Source: CALGYY01 sp963678485
Lineage (GTDB): Bacteria > Bacteroidota > Bacteroidia > Bacteroidales > CAIWKO01
Reading direction: 5' to 3'
Assembly: GCA_963678485.1 (NCBI GenBank)
Contig: OY782882.1
Span: 1,860,001-1,924,000 of the forward strand
DNA: 64,000 nt
Shown here: piece after piece, positions 43,939 to 52,025 of the stretch
Layout: every line of letters starts with the position of its first letter
Numbering within the stretch: position 1 is the stretch's first letter
Made by a program: the position numbers and the translations under genes
Notes under the pieces: generated by a model
Told to the model about the DNA's origin: nothing
The model's input: only the letters and a program-made list of their open reading frames with translations
Database searches by the model: none

Positions 43939-44022
43939 TACCCGAGGCCGGAATCGAACCGGCACGAGTGTTACCTCATCGGTTTTTGAGACCGACGCGT
44001 CTACCAATTCCGCCACTCGGGC
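43939..44022 (-). tRNA. tRNA-Leu (anticodon CAA)
   Basis: An 84-nt class II tRNA on the minus strand. The acceptor stem GCCCGAG / CTCGGGT has a G-U at its end. The anticodon stem TCGGT / ACCGA with loop CTCAAAA gives CAA. A long variable arm (TGAGGTAACACTCGT) and T arm GCCGG-TTCGATT-CCGGC are present. The discriminator is A. CCA is not encoded, unlike the tRNA-Lys. Confidence 0.97.
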
Positions 44023-44047
44023 CAATAAATAAGGAACTTGGGGAGCG

Positions 44048-44074
44048 CAAAGATAGTGTTTTTCTTATTTCAAA
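44048..44074 (-). promoter_or_regulatory. tRNA-Leu promoter with GC-rich discriminator
   Basis: On the minus strand TTTG (44071-44074), 15 nt, TATCTTTG (44048-44055). The discriminator CGCTCC is identical to that of tRNA-Lys. The tRNA starts 25 nt after the -7 element. Confidence 0.55.
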
Positions 44075-44096
44075 AAGATTTTCCTAATTTTTCCTA

Positions 44097-44123
44097 TTTG
44101 CACAGTGTTTTTTTATAAGTTTG
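44097..44123 (+). promoter_or_regulatory. Candidate promoter for gatE-gatD
   Basis: TTTG (44097-44100), 15 nt, TAAGTTTG (44116-44123). The predicted leader to ATG 44162 is about 35 nt. It diverges from the tRNA-Leu promoter. Confidence 0.4.
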
Positions 44124-44161
44124 AGCCCTGTTAAAAATGAACGTTTAATAAGCTTAACACG

Positions 44162-46129
44162 ATGGAAAACAGCATTGACCCGCGGGTTAATTACGAAGAA
44201 AGCCAGAAAAAAGTGGGATATATTCCCCTGCACCAGGCTACTCAAGCCGATTGGGACCGCATCGGATTTATGTCGGGACTCGAAGTTCATCAGCAACTTT
44301 ATACCGAAAAGAAACTCTTCTGCCGCTGTCCGGCCGGAGTTTTTCAGAAAAAAAATGTATACGATGCCGAATTGGTTCGCCATATGCGTCCAACTCTTAG
44401 CGAGCTTGGTGAGTATGACGGCACAGCCTTGATGGAATTTAAAACGCGTAAAGAAATCGTTTACCGTATCGCCAACCCAACAGCCTGCACTTACGATGTA
44501 GATGATACTCCGCCATTTAAACTCAACAGAGAAGCACTCGAAAAAGCATTGGTCATCTCGTTGCTATGTAAATTAAATATTGTTGGTGAAGTTCATATTA
44601 CCCGTAAACAATATCTCGATGGTTCTATCCCTACTGGTTTTCAACGTACAGCAATTCTTGGCGTTGAAGGAGAAATCCCATTGAAGAATAAAAAAGTTCG
44701 CTTAATCCAACTTAGTATCGAAGAAGATTCATGTCGCGAAATTTCTGATATCGGGCATGTTCGTATTTATAGTACCGACCGTTTAGGAATGCCGCTGATT
44801 GAAACAGTGACTTATCCTGACATGAAAAATCCGTTTGAGGTTAAAGAAGCGTGTGACTATATCCGCTTCATGAACCGCAGTACAGGTATGGTAAGAACTG
44901 GTCCTGGCGCTGGCCGCGAAGACGTGAACGTTAGCTGTACCGGTGGCACACGCGTTGAAATCAAAGGAGTATCTCATACCAAATGGATTCCGAAACTTAC
45001 ACATATCGAAGCATACCGTCAATGGGCACTTTTACAAATTAGGGATATCCTCCTCAGTCGCGTTAAAGACCCTAAAGCATGGAAACTTAATGCAGTGAAG
45101 ATGAAACCTACTGATTTCAAATTCTCTAATCTTCCACTTTCACAGGAAGATTTCAGCATTATGGTTGTTAATCTTCCCGATTTCAAAGGTCTGCTTTCAT
45201 ATTTTACTCAGCCGGGTAAAATGTTTGCGAATGAAGTCAGCGATCGCCTAAAAGTAATCGCCTGTCTGGAACGCCCCAATATGGCTCATTCCGAAGAGTT
45301 ACAACCAGTCATCAGCAATGATGATTTCTCAAACATCAGCAAACTCCTGAATGCAGGACCAAACGATGCTCAGATTATTTTCTGGGGTCCGGAAGATGAT
45401 ATGAAAACAGCGCTCGATGTAGTTGATGAGCGCTGCAAAATGGCCTTCCTTGGTGTTCCTAACGAAACGCGTAAATCCTTTGAAGATGGTACCACCATTT
45501 TCGAACGTGTTCTTCCCGGTGCTGATCGTATGTATCCAGATACAGATTCAAAACCAATTCCATTGGAAAACCAATATATCGATTCCTTATACAAACAACT
45601 TCCGGGAGAAGTAATGGATCGTTATCAACAGCTGGCCAAATGGAATATTCCAGAAGATTGCTATACCTATCTCCTCTCAAGGAATCTGTATCCTATCATC
45701 GAAAAAATTGTAAATGAATTAAAATTCGATGCAAAATTCACTGGTATTTTTCTGGGTCATGAATTTAAATTTGTGGAAGGACATTACCGTCATTCCAAAG
45801 ATTTCCAGATAGAACGCATCGTTGAATTATTCCGTTTTATTAAGGAAAACAAGCTGGAACAAGACATATTGCGCTATATGATTCCTGTGGTGTTCGAACA
45901 TCCTAAAATGGATTTCCAATCAGTCCTCGATACCCTTAAATTCAAAAAATTGGATCCTGCGGAAATTATTAAAGATATCCCCTTCCTCAAGAAACAATTT
46001 GCCTCAATACGCTACTCTAAAAAAGATGGTGTGGAAACGCAATGGATTATGGGTGAACTGCATAAAAGAGCAATCGGTAATATTTCACTCGCTGTTCTAA
46101 AAGACACCGTTGAAAAAACCAAAGCGTAA
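44162..46129 (+). CDS. gatE: Glu-tRNA(Gln) amidotransferase subunit E, archaeal type
   Basis: This 655-residue protein belongs to the GatB/GatE family, the kinase/transferase subunit that activates Glu-tRNA(Gln) and hands it ammonia. It opens IGFMSGLEVHQQLYTEKKLFCRCP, the GatE/GatB signature, with zinc-site Cys. The decisive feature is the AspRS-like insertion typical of archaeal GatE rather than GatB: AHSEELQPVISNDDFSNI, FWGPEDDMKTALDVVDER, GVPNETRKSFEDGTTIFERVLPG, MYPDTDSKPIPL. The C-terminal YqeY-like tail domain follows. Bacterial GatB is about 480 residues and lacks this insertion. The partner gatD starts 41 nt downstream. GatDE is described as an archaeal enzyme, so its presence here is notable. 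Confidence 0.92.
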   Translation: MENSIDPRVNYEESQKKVGYIPLHQATQADWDRIGFMSGLEVHQQLYTEKKLFCRCPAGVFQKKNVYDAELVRHMRPTLSELGEYDGTALMEFKTRKEIVYRIANPTACTYDVDDTPPFKLNREALEKALVISLLCKLNIVGEVHITRKQYLDGSIPTGFQRTAILGVEGEIPLKNKKVRLIQLSIEEDSCREISDIGHVRIYSTDRLGMPLIETVTYPDMKNPFEVKEACDYIRFMNRSTGMVRTGPGAGREDVNVSCTGGTRVEIKGVSHTKWIPKLTHIEAYRQWALLQIRDILLSRVKDPKAWKLNAVKMKPTDFKFSNLPLSQEDFSIMVVNLPDFKGLLSYFTQPGKMFANEVSDRLKVIACLERPNMAHSEELQPVISNDDFSNISKLLNAGPNDAQIIFWGPEDDMKTALDVVDERCKMAFLGVPNETRKSFEDGTTIFERVLPGADRMYPDTDSKPIPLENQYIDSLYKQLPGEVMDRYQQLAKWNIPEDCYTYLLSRNLYPIIEKIVNELKFDAKFTGIFLGHEFKFVEGHYRHSKDFQIERIVELFRFIKENKLEQDILRYMIPVVFEHPKMDFQSVLDTLKFKKLDPAEIIKDIPFLKKQFASIRYSKKDGVETQWIMGELHKRAIGNISLAVLKDTVEKTKA

Positions 46130-46170
46130 TATAATTACTATTAAATATACTGCATTAAAATATATCGAAG

Positions 46171-47556
46171 ATGAGCGAAGATTTTTTTCAAGGATATAAA
46201 GGACCAGCCCTCGACATGTTAAAGAAATTCAACGTGAGGGTATGGGGACAGGCAAATATTGAGACCAGCCGGGGAAACTTCCAGGGTACGGTATTACCAC
46301 GTTCAGAAAACGACGACGATCAGCACATAGTCGTTAAGATTATCACAGGTTATAATATAGGTATTGATATTACCACCATTAAAAAAATGGAAGAAACCGG
46401 CTATAAAAAAGCTGTTTATAAAATTCCGGAAAAAGCATTTCCTGTTACACCGGGTTTACCTCAGGTAAAATTATTAGGAACCGGAGGTACTATTGCTTCT
46501 CGTCTTGATTACCGCACTGGTGCTGTAATTCCAGCGTTTACTCCCGGTGAATTATATGGCGCCGTCCCCGAATTGGCTGATATCTGCAATCTCGATACAG
46601 AAAAACTTTTCGCCGTATTTAGCGAAAACATGGGACCGGAACAGTATAAAACACTGGCCATTGCTATTGGTAAAGAAATCGAAAAAGGAACCGAAGGCAT
46701 TGTTATTGGCCATGGTACAGACACCTTGCATTACACCGCCGCTGCACTCACCTTCATGGTTCAGAATTCGCCGATTCCTATTGTACTCGTAGGATCACAG
46801 CGTTCTTCCGATCGTCCAAGTTCCGATGCAGCACTCAACCTCATGCATGCCATGACTGCTGCCGGTCACGGAGATATTGCAGAAACCATGGTTTGTATGT
46901 TCGGCCCAACATCTGACGAATACGGCTTTCTGCATCGTGGTACCCGTGTAAGAAAAATGCACTCTTCGTATCGTTCTACTTTCCGCACTATTGGCGATAC
47001 TCCGTTGGCAACAGTTACCCGCAAAGGCGTTGTTCCAATCAAGGAAGTATACGCTCATCGTCGTAAAGACCGCAATGTTACTATTCTTCCGTATTTCGAA
47101 GAAAAAGTCGGGATGTTATATTACTATACGAATATGCAGCCTGATATGATTGACGCTATGGTTGACAATGGTTATAAAGGCATTGTAATCATCGGAACCG
47201 GCTTAGGTCACGTGAATAAGCCCATATATCCAGCAATTGAACGCGCTGCTAAAAAGGGCGTGGCAATCTATATGACGGTACAAACCATTTGGGGCTATGT
47301 TCACATGTTTGTATACGATACAGGCCGCGACTTAATGGCAAAAGGAATTATCCCTTGCGAGAATATGCTTCCCGAAGTTGCCTACATTAAATTAGGTTGG
47401 GCACTTGGACAGACAAGCGATTTGGAGAAAGTCAAAGAAATTATGCTCACACCAATCAACGACGATATCACAACAAGAGAACCTTACAATGGCTATTTGG
47501 TGTATCAGGGTGGTGTAAAAGAAGTAGAAGACTTTATCCGCAAGGTTCACAAATAA
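46171..47556 (+). CDS. gatD: Glu-tRNA(Gln) amidotransferase subunit D, archaeal type
   Basis: This 461-residue L-asparaginase-like subunit is the glutaminase of the GatDE complex. An N-terminal approximately 95-residue domain (VRVWGQANIETSRGNFQGTVLPRSENDD, HIVVKIITGYNIGIDI) is the AdT-D tRNA-interacting beta barrel not present in asparaginases. The asparaginase domain has the nucleophile motif LLGTGGTIASRLDYRTGAV and the second catalytic motif GHGTDTLHYTAAAL, and QRSSDRPSSDAALNL. Archaeal GatD has the same architecture. The long C-terminal lid domain is present. It would produce ammonia from glutamine. A plain asparaginase is less likely because of the N-terminal domain and the gatE neighbour. 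Confidence 0.92.
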   Translation: MSEDFFQGYKGPALDMLKKFNVRVWGQANIETSRGNFQGTVLPRSENDDDQHIVVKIITGYNIGIDITTIKKMEETGYKKAVYKIPEKAFPVTPGLPQVKLLGTGGTIASRLDYRTGAVIPAFTPGELYGAVPELADICNLDTEKLFAVFSENMGPEQYKTLAIAIGKEIEKGTEGIVIGHGTDTLHYTAAALTFMVQNSPIPIVLVGSQRSSDRPSSDAALNLMHAMTAAGHGDIAETMVCMFGPTSDEYGFLHRGTRVRKMHSSYRSTFRTIGDTPLATVTRKGVVPIKEVYAHRRKDRNVTILPYFEEKVGMLYYYTNMQPDMIDAMVDNGYKGIVIIGTGLGHVNKPIYPAIERAAKKGVAIYMTVQTIWGYVHMFVYDTGRDLMAKGIIPCENMLPEVAYIKLGWALGQTSDLEKVKEIMLTPINDDITTREPYNGYLVYQGGVKEVEDFIRKVHK

Positions 47557-47586
47557 AAGCATCCGGGAGCTTGTCTCCCGGGCTTT
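47557..47586. terminator. Bidirectional terminator between gatD and manC
   Basis: Stem CCGGGAG (47563-47569) / CTCCCGG (47575-47581) with loop CTTGT. It is extended by AAAGC / GCTTT with a 2-nt bulge. It abuts both stop codons. Confidence 0.85.
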
Positions 47587-48679
47587 ATACAAATTGTTCC
47601 CCTTTATTTATCTTCACATCGTTGTTGAATTGGCGAATTTCCTGCTCGTCCGATTTGCGACAAACCAGTAGTATTTGTTCTGAATCAACAATGATGTAGT
47701 CTTCAAGGCCTTGAAGAACGGCCAGTTTATCTTTGGGTAGTGTGACGATGCAGTTCTTGCAATCATACAGCATGGCGTTCTTTCCAACCACTGCATTACC
47801 ATCCGCGTTTTTTTCACGATGCTCGTAAAGTGAGCCCCAGGTGCCAAGATCCGACCACCCAAAATCACTTTTCATTACAAATACATTCTCTGCCTTTTCC
47901 ATAACAGCATAATCAATAGAGATGCTTTTGCAGGTGGTATATGTTTCCTGAATGAAAGCCTTTTCTTCAGGTGTATTGTAAAGACCCGCGCCTTTTTTAA
48001 ATGCAGCGTCCATCTCAGGAACATAGCGATTGAAGGCTTCAAGTAGACTCTTTAATGACATTACGAAAATGCCCGAATTCCAAAGAAAATCGCCGCTTTC
48101 AACAAATGAAATTGCCATTTCTAATACAGGCTTCTCAGTAAAGGTCTTTACTTTATTTAATCGTAAATCTTCAGGATATGCCTCTGTTTCCTTAAACTGA
48201 ATATAACCATATCCGGTATTTGGAAAGCTAGGTGTGATGCCAAGGGTGATTAACCAGGGATTCTTGGAAGTGGCTGCTAATCCCGATTTTATGATGTCAG
48301 TAAATACATCCTCCTTAAGAATAACATGGTCCGATGGTGCAATAACTATGTTGGCCTTCGGGTTCACTTCTCTGATTTTATAGGCTGCATAGGCGATACA
48401 GGGAGCCGTATTTCTTCGTGCAGGTTCAAGCACAATTTGCTGATCAGAAATTCCGGGCAGCTGTTCTTTAACTAAATGATCATATATATCATTTGTGACG
48501 ATATAAATATTTTCTTTGGGAACAATATTCGAAAATCTTCGGAAGGTCTGTTGCAATAAGGTTTCGCCAGCGCCAAGAATATCAAGAAACTGCTTAGGAT
48601 GCGCAGTGCGGCTGAGTGGCCAAAAGCGCGAGCCAATACCGCCCGCCATAATCACACAAAAATCATTTTTATTCATCAA
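47585..48679 (-). CDS. manC: Mannose-1-phosphate guanylyltransferase
   Basis: This 364-residue single-domain enzyme makes GDP-mannose from mannose-1-phosphate and GTP for polysaccharide or glycolipid synthesis. The nucleotidyltransferase block FCVIMAGGIGSRFWPLSRTAHPKQF is followed by KVKTFTEKPVLEMA (the sugar-phosphate-binding lysine motif), GDFLWNSGIFVM and SDFGWSDLGTWGSLYEH. The C-terminal isomerase cupin of bifunctional ManC is absent, so this is the short form. It is the last gene of an operon downstream of the SprT-like gene (gap 32 nt). Confidence 0.94.
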   Translation of the reverse strand: MMNKNDFCVIMAGGIGSRFWPLSRTAHPKQFLDILGAGETLLQQTFRRFSNIVPKENIYIVTNDIYDHLVKEQLPGISDQQIVLEPARRNTAPCIAYAAYKIREVNPKANIVIAPSDHVILKEDVFTDIIKSGLAATSKNPWLITLGITPSFPNTGYGYIQFKETEAYPEDLRLNKVKTFTEKPVLEMAISFVESGDFLWNSGIFVMSLKSLLEAFNRYVPEMDAAFKKGAGLYNTPEEKAFIQETYTTCKSISIDYAVMEKAENVFVMKSDFGWSDLGTWGSLYEHREKNADGNAVVGKNAMLYDCKNCIVTLPKDKLAVLQGLEDYIIVDSEQILLVCRKSDEQEIRQFNNDVKINKGEQFV

Positions 48680-48711
48680 GCAAGTTTATTTTTTCAAAGA
48701 TACAGTTTATT

Positions 48712-49329
48712 TTATTCCTCCAGCGGATAAACCTGAGCAATACCGTCAACCAGATAATTTCGTTTATTGGTCACGCAGTAACAGAGATAACGCGTTCTGC
48801 GCAACAAGCCCTTTCTGAAAACACGCTTATCGCCAAGCGTGAATAGGGTGCCTTCTGAAATATTCTCCAGCAGAACCTCATCTGGAGTTTCAGGATCATA
48901 TTGATGAAGAATTTTTGCAAGATTCTTATCGCCTCCCGTTGAAGCTGCGGGATTTTTTAAATATTTAATCAATGCAGTTTTAATATCTTCAGGTAATAAA
49001 GTGCCATTAACAAAAGGCTGCATCAGTCGATGAAATTCGAATTTCCATTCCTTGCCATGGGGTGCAATCTGTCTTCCAAATTTTTCAAAGGAAGTCCTGT
49101 GTGCCATCTCATGCACCAATGTAATTAGAAAAGCATATGGATTCAGATTATAATTTATTGAAATACGATGCTTAGGATCAACAGGTGTGGGCGCCCTATA
49201 ATCACCGGCTTTCGATCGTCGGTCACGCTTTATATGAAGATGGATCCGAAAATCAATAATCCAATCGGTAAGAATTCCGGCAGTACCCGCAGGAACATAT
49301 CTTTCAAGTACAGAACGAATCTTATCCAT
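48712..49329 (-). CDS. SprT-like zinc metalloprotease-domain protein
   Basis: This 205-residue protein contains the SprT/SPRTN zinc-binding domain with the HExxH motif LITLVHEMAHRTSFEKFG, and the C-terminal extension includes a zinc-ribbon-less tail. The N-terminal helix (MDKIRSVLERYVPAGTA) and VDPKHRISINYNLNPYAF strand are typical of SprT-like proteins. Substrates are unknown. The ATG overlaps the stop codon of a tiny lipoprotein gene by 8 nt (TATGGATAA), indicating translational coupling. Confidence 0.9.
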   Translation of the reverse strand: MDKIRSVLERYVPAGTAGILTDWIIDFRIHLHIKRDRRSKAGDYRAPTPVDPKHRISINYNLNPYAFLITLVHEMAHRTSFEKFGRQIAPHGKEWKFEFHRLMQPFVNGTLLPEDIKTALIKYLKNPAASTGGDKNLAKILHQYDPETPDEVLLENISEGTLFTLGDKRVFRKGLLRRTRYLCYCVTNKRNYLVDGIAQVYPLEE

Positions 49330-49483
49330 ACCGATGTGCTACCGGAGCGTCTTTGGGTAGCTCCTTAGAAAAGGTAGGACATCCATCATACCGGCCTTTC
49401 TTTGGGCCTTTGCAACCAGTGGTGCAAATCAATGCCAGGCTAATGACTAGCAGTGAACAGATAGTTAAAGCACGCGTTCTCAT
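49322..49483 (-). CDS. Tiny lipoprotein with CPTFSK motif (copy B)
   Basis: This 53-residue reading frame starts at ATG 49483 and ends at TAA 49322. The N-terminal 24 residues form a hydrophobic signal (ALTICSLLVISLALICTTGC) with a plausible lipobox ending TTGC. The mature part has DGCPTFSKELPKD. The motif CPTFSK recurs in the adjacent copy A (CKDCPTFSK). The ATGA overlap with copy A (4 nt) and the 8-nt overlap with the SprT-like gene show translational coupling. Function unknown. The frame is short but the context supports it as real. Confidence 0.65.
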   Translation of the reverse strand: MRTRALTICSLLVISLALICTTGCKGPKKGRYDGCPTFSKELPKDAPVAHRYG

Positions 49484-49656
49484 GAAGGTTCGTGATTAGT
49501 GGTTAATAATTCCGGTGATGGTTTGCAGGAATGTGAGACCTTTGAAAAAGTCGGGCAATCTTTGCATTTGTGCTTTAATGACCGGCAGGATGTCATTACC
49601 AACACCATTGCCAATAACCATAAACTAATGCGCGCTGCCTTATATATACCTTTCAT
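49480..49656 (-). CDS. Tiny lipoprotein with CPTFSK motif (copy A)
   Basis: This 58-residue reading frame starts at ATG 49656 (frame open upstream to 49677). The signal peptide is ISLWLLAMVLVMTSC (acylated Cys about 24), followed by CKDCPTFSKVSHSCKPS. It shares the CPTFSK motif with copy B, to which it is joined by an ATGA overlap. A canonical TAACTTTG -7 element (49675-49682) lies 19 nt upstream. Function unknown; the paralogous pair and its tight linkage to the SprT-like gene suggest an envelope-linked module. Confidence 0.65.
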   Translation of the reverse strand: MKGIYKAARISLWLLAMVLVMTSCRSLKHKCKDCPTFSKVSHSCKPSPELLTTNHEPS

Positions 49657-49674
49657 AATTTGTTCCTTCAAACG

Positions 49675-49707
49675 CAAAGTTAATACAAATCATTATTGAA
49701 AGGTCAA
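49675..49707 (-). promoter_or_regulatory. Promoter for lipoprotein-sprT-manC operon
   Basis: On the minus strand TTG (49705-49707), 22 nt, TAACTTTG (49675-49682). Confidence 0.6.
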
Positions 49708-49722
49708 CATTTTTAGGTGTTA

Positions 49723-49755
49723 TTGTTCAATCTTACATAAAAAAAAGTACTTTCG
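49723..49755 (+). promoter_or_regulatory. Candidate promoter for the Mla-type operon
   Basis: TTG (49723-49725), 22 nt, TACTTTCG (49748-49755), a one-base variant of TAnnTTTG. It lies 18 nt before ATG 49774. Confidence 0.45.
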
Positions 49756-49773
49756 CATGAGAAAATACATCTT

Positions 49774-50526
49774 ATGCGACTTTTGCACAACATCTTCACC
49801 CCGATTGGCAAATATGTCCTGCTGATGTCACGGGTTTTCTCTAAACCTCAGAAGGGTAAGGTATTTCGAAAACAACTTCTGATTGAGATAGATAATCTTG
49901 GGGTTGACTCCCTTGGCATTGTTGCAATCATTTCCGTATTTATGGGAATGGTCGTGGCAATACAGACCGCCTATAATATCGACAGCCCACTTGTTCCCCT
50001 TTACACCGTTGGTTTTACCACACGTCAATCCATAGTCCTAGAGTTCTCTCCCACCATCGTTTCCCTCATTCTTGCAGGAAAGGTTGGCTCTCGTATTGCC
50101 AGTGAAATTGGCACAATGAGAGTCACTGAGCAAATTGATGCCCTTGATATTATGGGAATCAATTCGGCCAACCACCTTATACTCCCCAAGATTGTTGCAG
50201 CAATGATCATTTTCCCGGTACTGGTTTCCTTGTCTATGTTTCTGGGCGTTTTCGGGGGATATATGGCTGCTGTATTAAAGCAGGTGGTTACTTCATATAA
50301 TTATATTTACGGAATTCAATCATGGTTCGTTCCGTACGAAGTATTTTATTCTCTCACAAAGACGGTTGTCTTTGCATTTTTGATCACTTCCGTTTCCGGA
50401 TTTTATGGCTACTATGCAAATGGCGGAGCTCTTGAAGTTGGCCGTGCTTCGACCAAAGCTGTGGTTCAAAGTTCGATCCTCATTATACTGTTCAATTTGA
50501 TTATTACGCAATTGATGCTGCAATGA
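49774..50526 (+). CDS. MlaE-family ABC transporter permease
   Basis: This 250-residue protein with about five membrane segments belongs to the MlaE/YrbE permease family, which moves phospholipids or other hydrophobic lipids between the membranes. The family opening MRLLHNIFTPIGKYVLLMSRVFSKPQKG and conserved GKVGSRIASEIGTMRVTEQIDALDIMG loop (about residues 100-130) are present. The stop codon overlaps the ATP-binding gene start (ATGA). The MCE substrate-binding protein (MlaD-like) is not adjacent; the third gene is CvpA. In Bacteroidota the MCE gene usually follows, so this cluster may be incomplete. Confidence 0.92.
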   Translation: MRLLHNIFTPIGKYVLLMSRVFSKPQKGKVFRKQLLIEIDNLGVDSLGIVAIISVFMGMVVAIQTAYNIDSPLVPLYTVGFTTRQSIVLEFSPTIVSLILAGKVGSRIASEIGTMRVTEQIDALDIMGINSANHLILPKIVAAMIIFPVLVSLSMFLGVFGGYMAAVLKQVVTSYNYIYGIQSWFVPYEVFYSLTKTVVFAFLITSVSGFYGYYANGGALEVGRASTKAVVQSSILIILFNLIITQLMLQ

Positions 50527-51269
50527 TTGAAACAAAGAATATCTATAAAGCCTTTGGGGACAAAGTGGTGCTTGACCACATCAACGTTAGCTTCGAGCGC
50601 GGAAAAACCAATCTTATCATTGGTCAGAGTGGCTCAGGTAAAACGGTGTTGATGAAGTGTCTGGTTGGCCTGATGGAAGTTGATGAAGGCGATATTTTCT
50701 TTGATGATCGCAGTATTTCCACCATGCAATACAAAGAAAAAAATATTCTGCGTCAGGAAATTGGAATGCTGTTTCAGGGTGCTGCCTTGTTTGATTCTAT
50801 GACCGTCGAAGAGAATGTGATGTTCCCCTTGACTATGTTTACCAATCAAAGCATGGAAGAAAAAAGGGAACGAGTAAATTTTTGTCTGCAGCGTGTTGAA
50901 CTTTCCAAAGCCAACAAGCTCTTTCCTGCAGAGATTAGTGGTGGAATGAAAAAACGTGTTGCCATTGCCCGCGCTATTTCAATGAATCCGAAGTATTTAT
51001 TTTGCGACGAACCCAATAGTGGTCTGGATCCGTTAACATCTATAGTTATCGACAACCTCATTCGCGAGATCACAAAAGAATATCAGATTACTACAGTAAT
51101 AAATACTCACGATATGAATTCTGTGATTGAGATTGGTGATAAAATCGCCTTCCTGTATCATGGAAAACTTTGGTGGGAAGGAAGCAATAATGATATTTTA
51201 ACGGCCGATAACAAAGAAATCAACGACTTTGTTTATGCTACGGAACTCACACGTCGCTTAAAACGCTAA
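50523..51269 (+). CDS. MlaF-family ABC transporter ATP-binding protein
   Basis: This 248-residue ATPase energises the MlaE-type permease. Walker A is GQSGSGKTVLMKCLVG (about residues 38-45), the signature is EISGGMKKRVAIARA, Walker B is YLFCDEPNSGLDP and the H-loop His is in VINTHDMNSV. The start codon overlaps the permease stop by 4 nt. The GMKKR in the signature helix is typical of the MlaF/lipid-transport branch. Confidence 0.95.
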   Translation: MIETKNIYKAFGDKVVLDHINVSFERGKTNLIIGQSGSGKTVLMKCLVGLMEVDEGDIFFDDRSISTMQYKEKNILRQEIGMLFQGAALFDSMTVEENVMFPLTMFTNQSMEEKRERVNFCLQRVELSKANKLFPAEISGGMKKRVAIARAISMNPKYLFCDEPNSGLDPLTSIVIDNLIREITKEYQITTVINTHDMNSVIEIGDKIAFLYHGKLWWEGSNNDILTADNKEINDFVYATELTRRLKR

Positions 51270-51277
51270 TTTTTATT

Positions 51278-51841
51278 ATGAATTATCTTGATATTATCCT
51301 GGTCGTCCTGCTCGGACTTGCTGGTATACTTGGATTTCGTAAAGGCTTAATTATCGGACTTGCTACTTTAGCAGCACTTATTCTTGGGGTTTGGGCAGGT
51401 TTTTATTTTGCAGATTTTGTTGCCGGCTTGATAGAAAAGGGTTTTGATTATAATGGAAAATATATAAATATCATCAGCTTTGTTATCATATTTATTGCGG
51501 TAATTGTACTCGTTCATCTGCTTGCACGCATGATCGAAAAAGTGGTAAATCTGACTGCACTTGGCATTGTAAATAAATTGGGTGGACTAGTATTCGGTGT
51601 ATTGAAAGCTGCAATTATCCTAAGTGTCCTGATATATTTTCTCAATCGTTTCGATGAGCAACGTAAACTCATTCCTCAGGAAACACGAACTGCATCATTA
51701 CTGTTTCCATTAGTAGAAGGCATTGCGCCAATATTGATTCCTAAGATGGAAGAATATTCGAAAGCCTTGCCTGACCTCCCAGCTGCGTCTGTAGCAGAAG
51801 ATACGTTACCACCACAAGATAAACCCCAGCCTAAGCAATAA
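51278..51841 (+). CDS. CvpA family membrane protein
   Basis: This 187-residue protein has four membrane helices and begins NYLDIILVVLLGLAGILGFRKGLIIGLATL, the CvpA-family opening with the FRKG turn. The tail is Pro/Gln rich (PPQDKPQPKQ). CvpA is linked to colicin V production in E. coli and its molecular role is unclear. It follows the MlaF-type gene after 8 nt, so it belongs to this operon. Confidence 0.9.
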   Translation: MNYLDIILVVLLGLAGILGFRKGLIIGLATLAALILGVWAGFYFADFVAGLIEKGFDYNGKYINIISFVIIFIAVIVLVHLLARMIEKVVNLTALGIVNKLGGLVFGVLKAAIILSVLIYFLNRFDEQRKLIPQETRTASLLFPLVEGIAPILIPKMEEYSKALPDLPAASVAEDTLPPQDKPQPKQ

Positions 51842-52025
51842 TCCCATTCTACAACAACTGCATTACATAAACATCCTTTTTAACCGAATTGGTTAATTAG
51901 ATAAGTCGCGTCTTAATAACAAAGACTTTTACAATTGCGTTGCGAATAAGGCCATTATTAATTGCTGTGGATTACTAATCGAGGATATCGTGCAACTATT
52001 CAATAATACAAATTCAACAGTTACC

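Noticed and set aside
46171..47556. Plain L-asparaginase
   Set aside because: The N-terminal approximately 95 residues match the GatD-specific domain, and the gene follows gatE; an isolated asparaginase would lack both.
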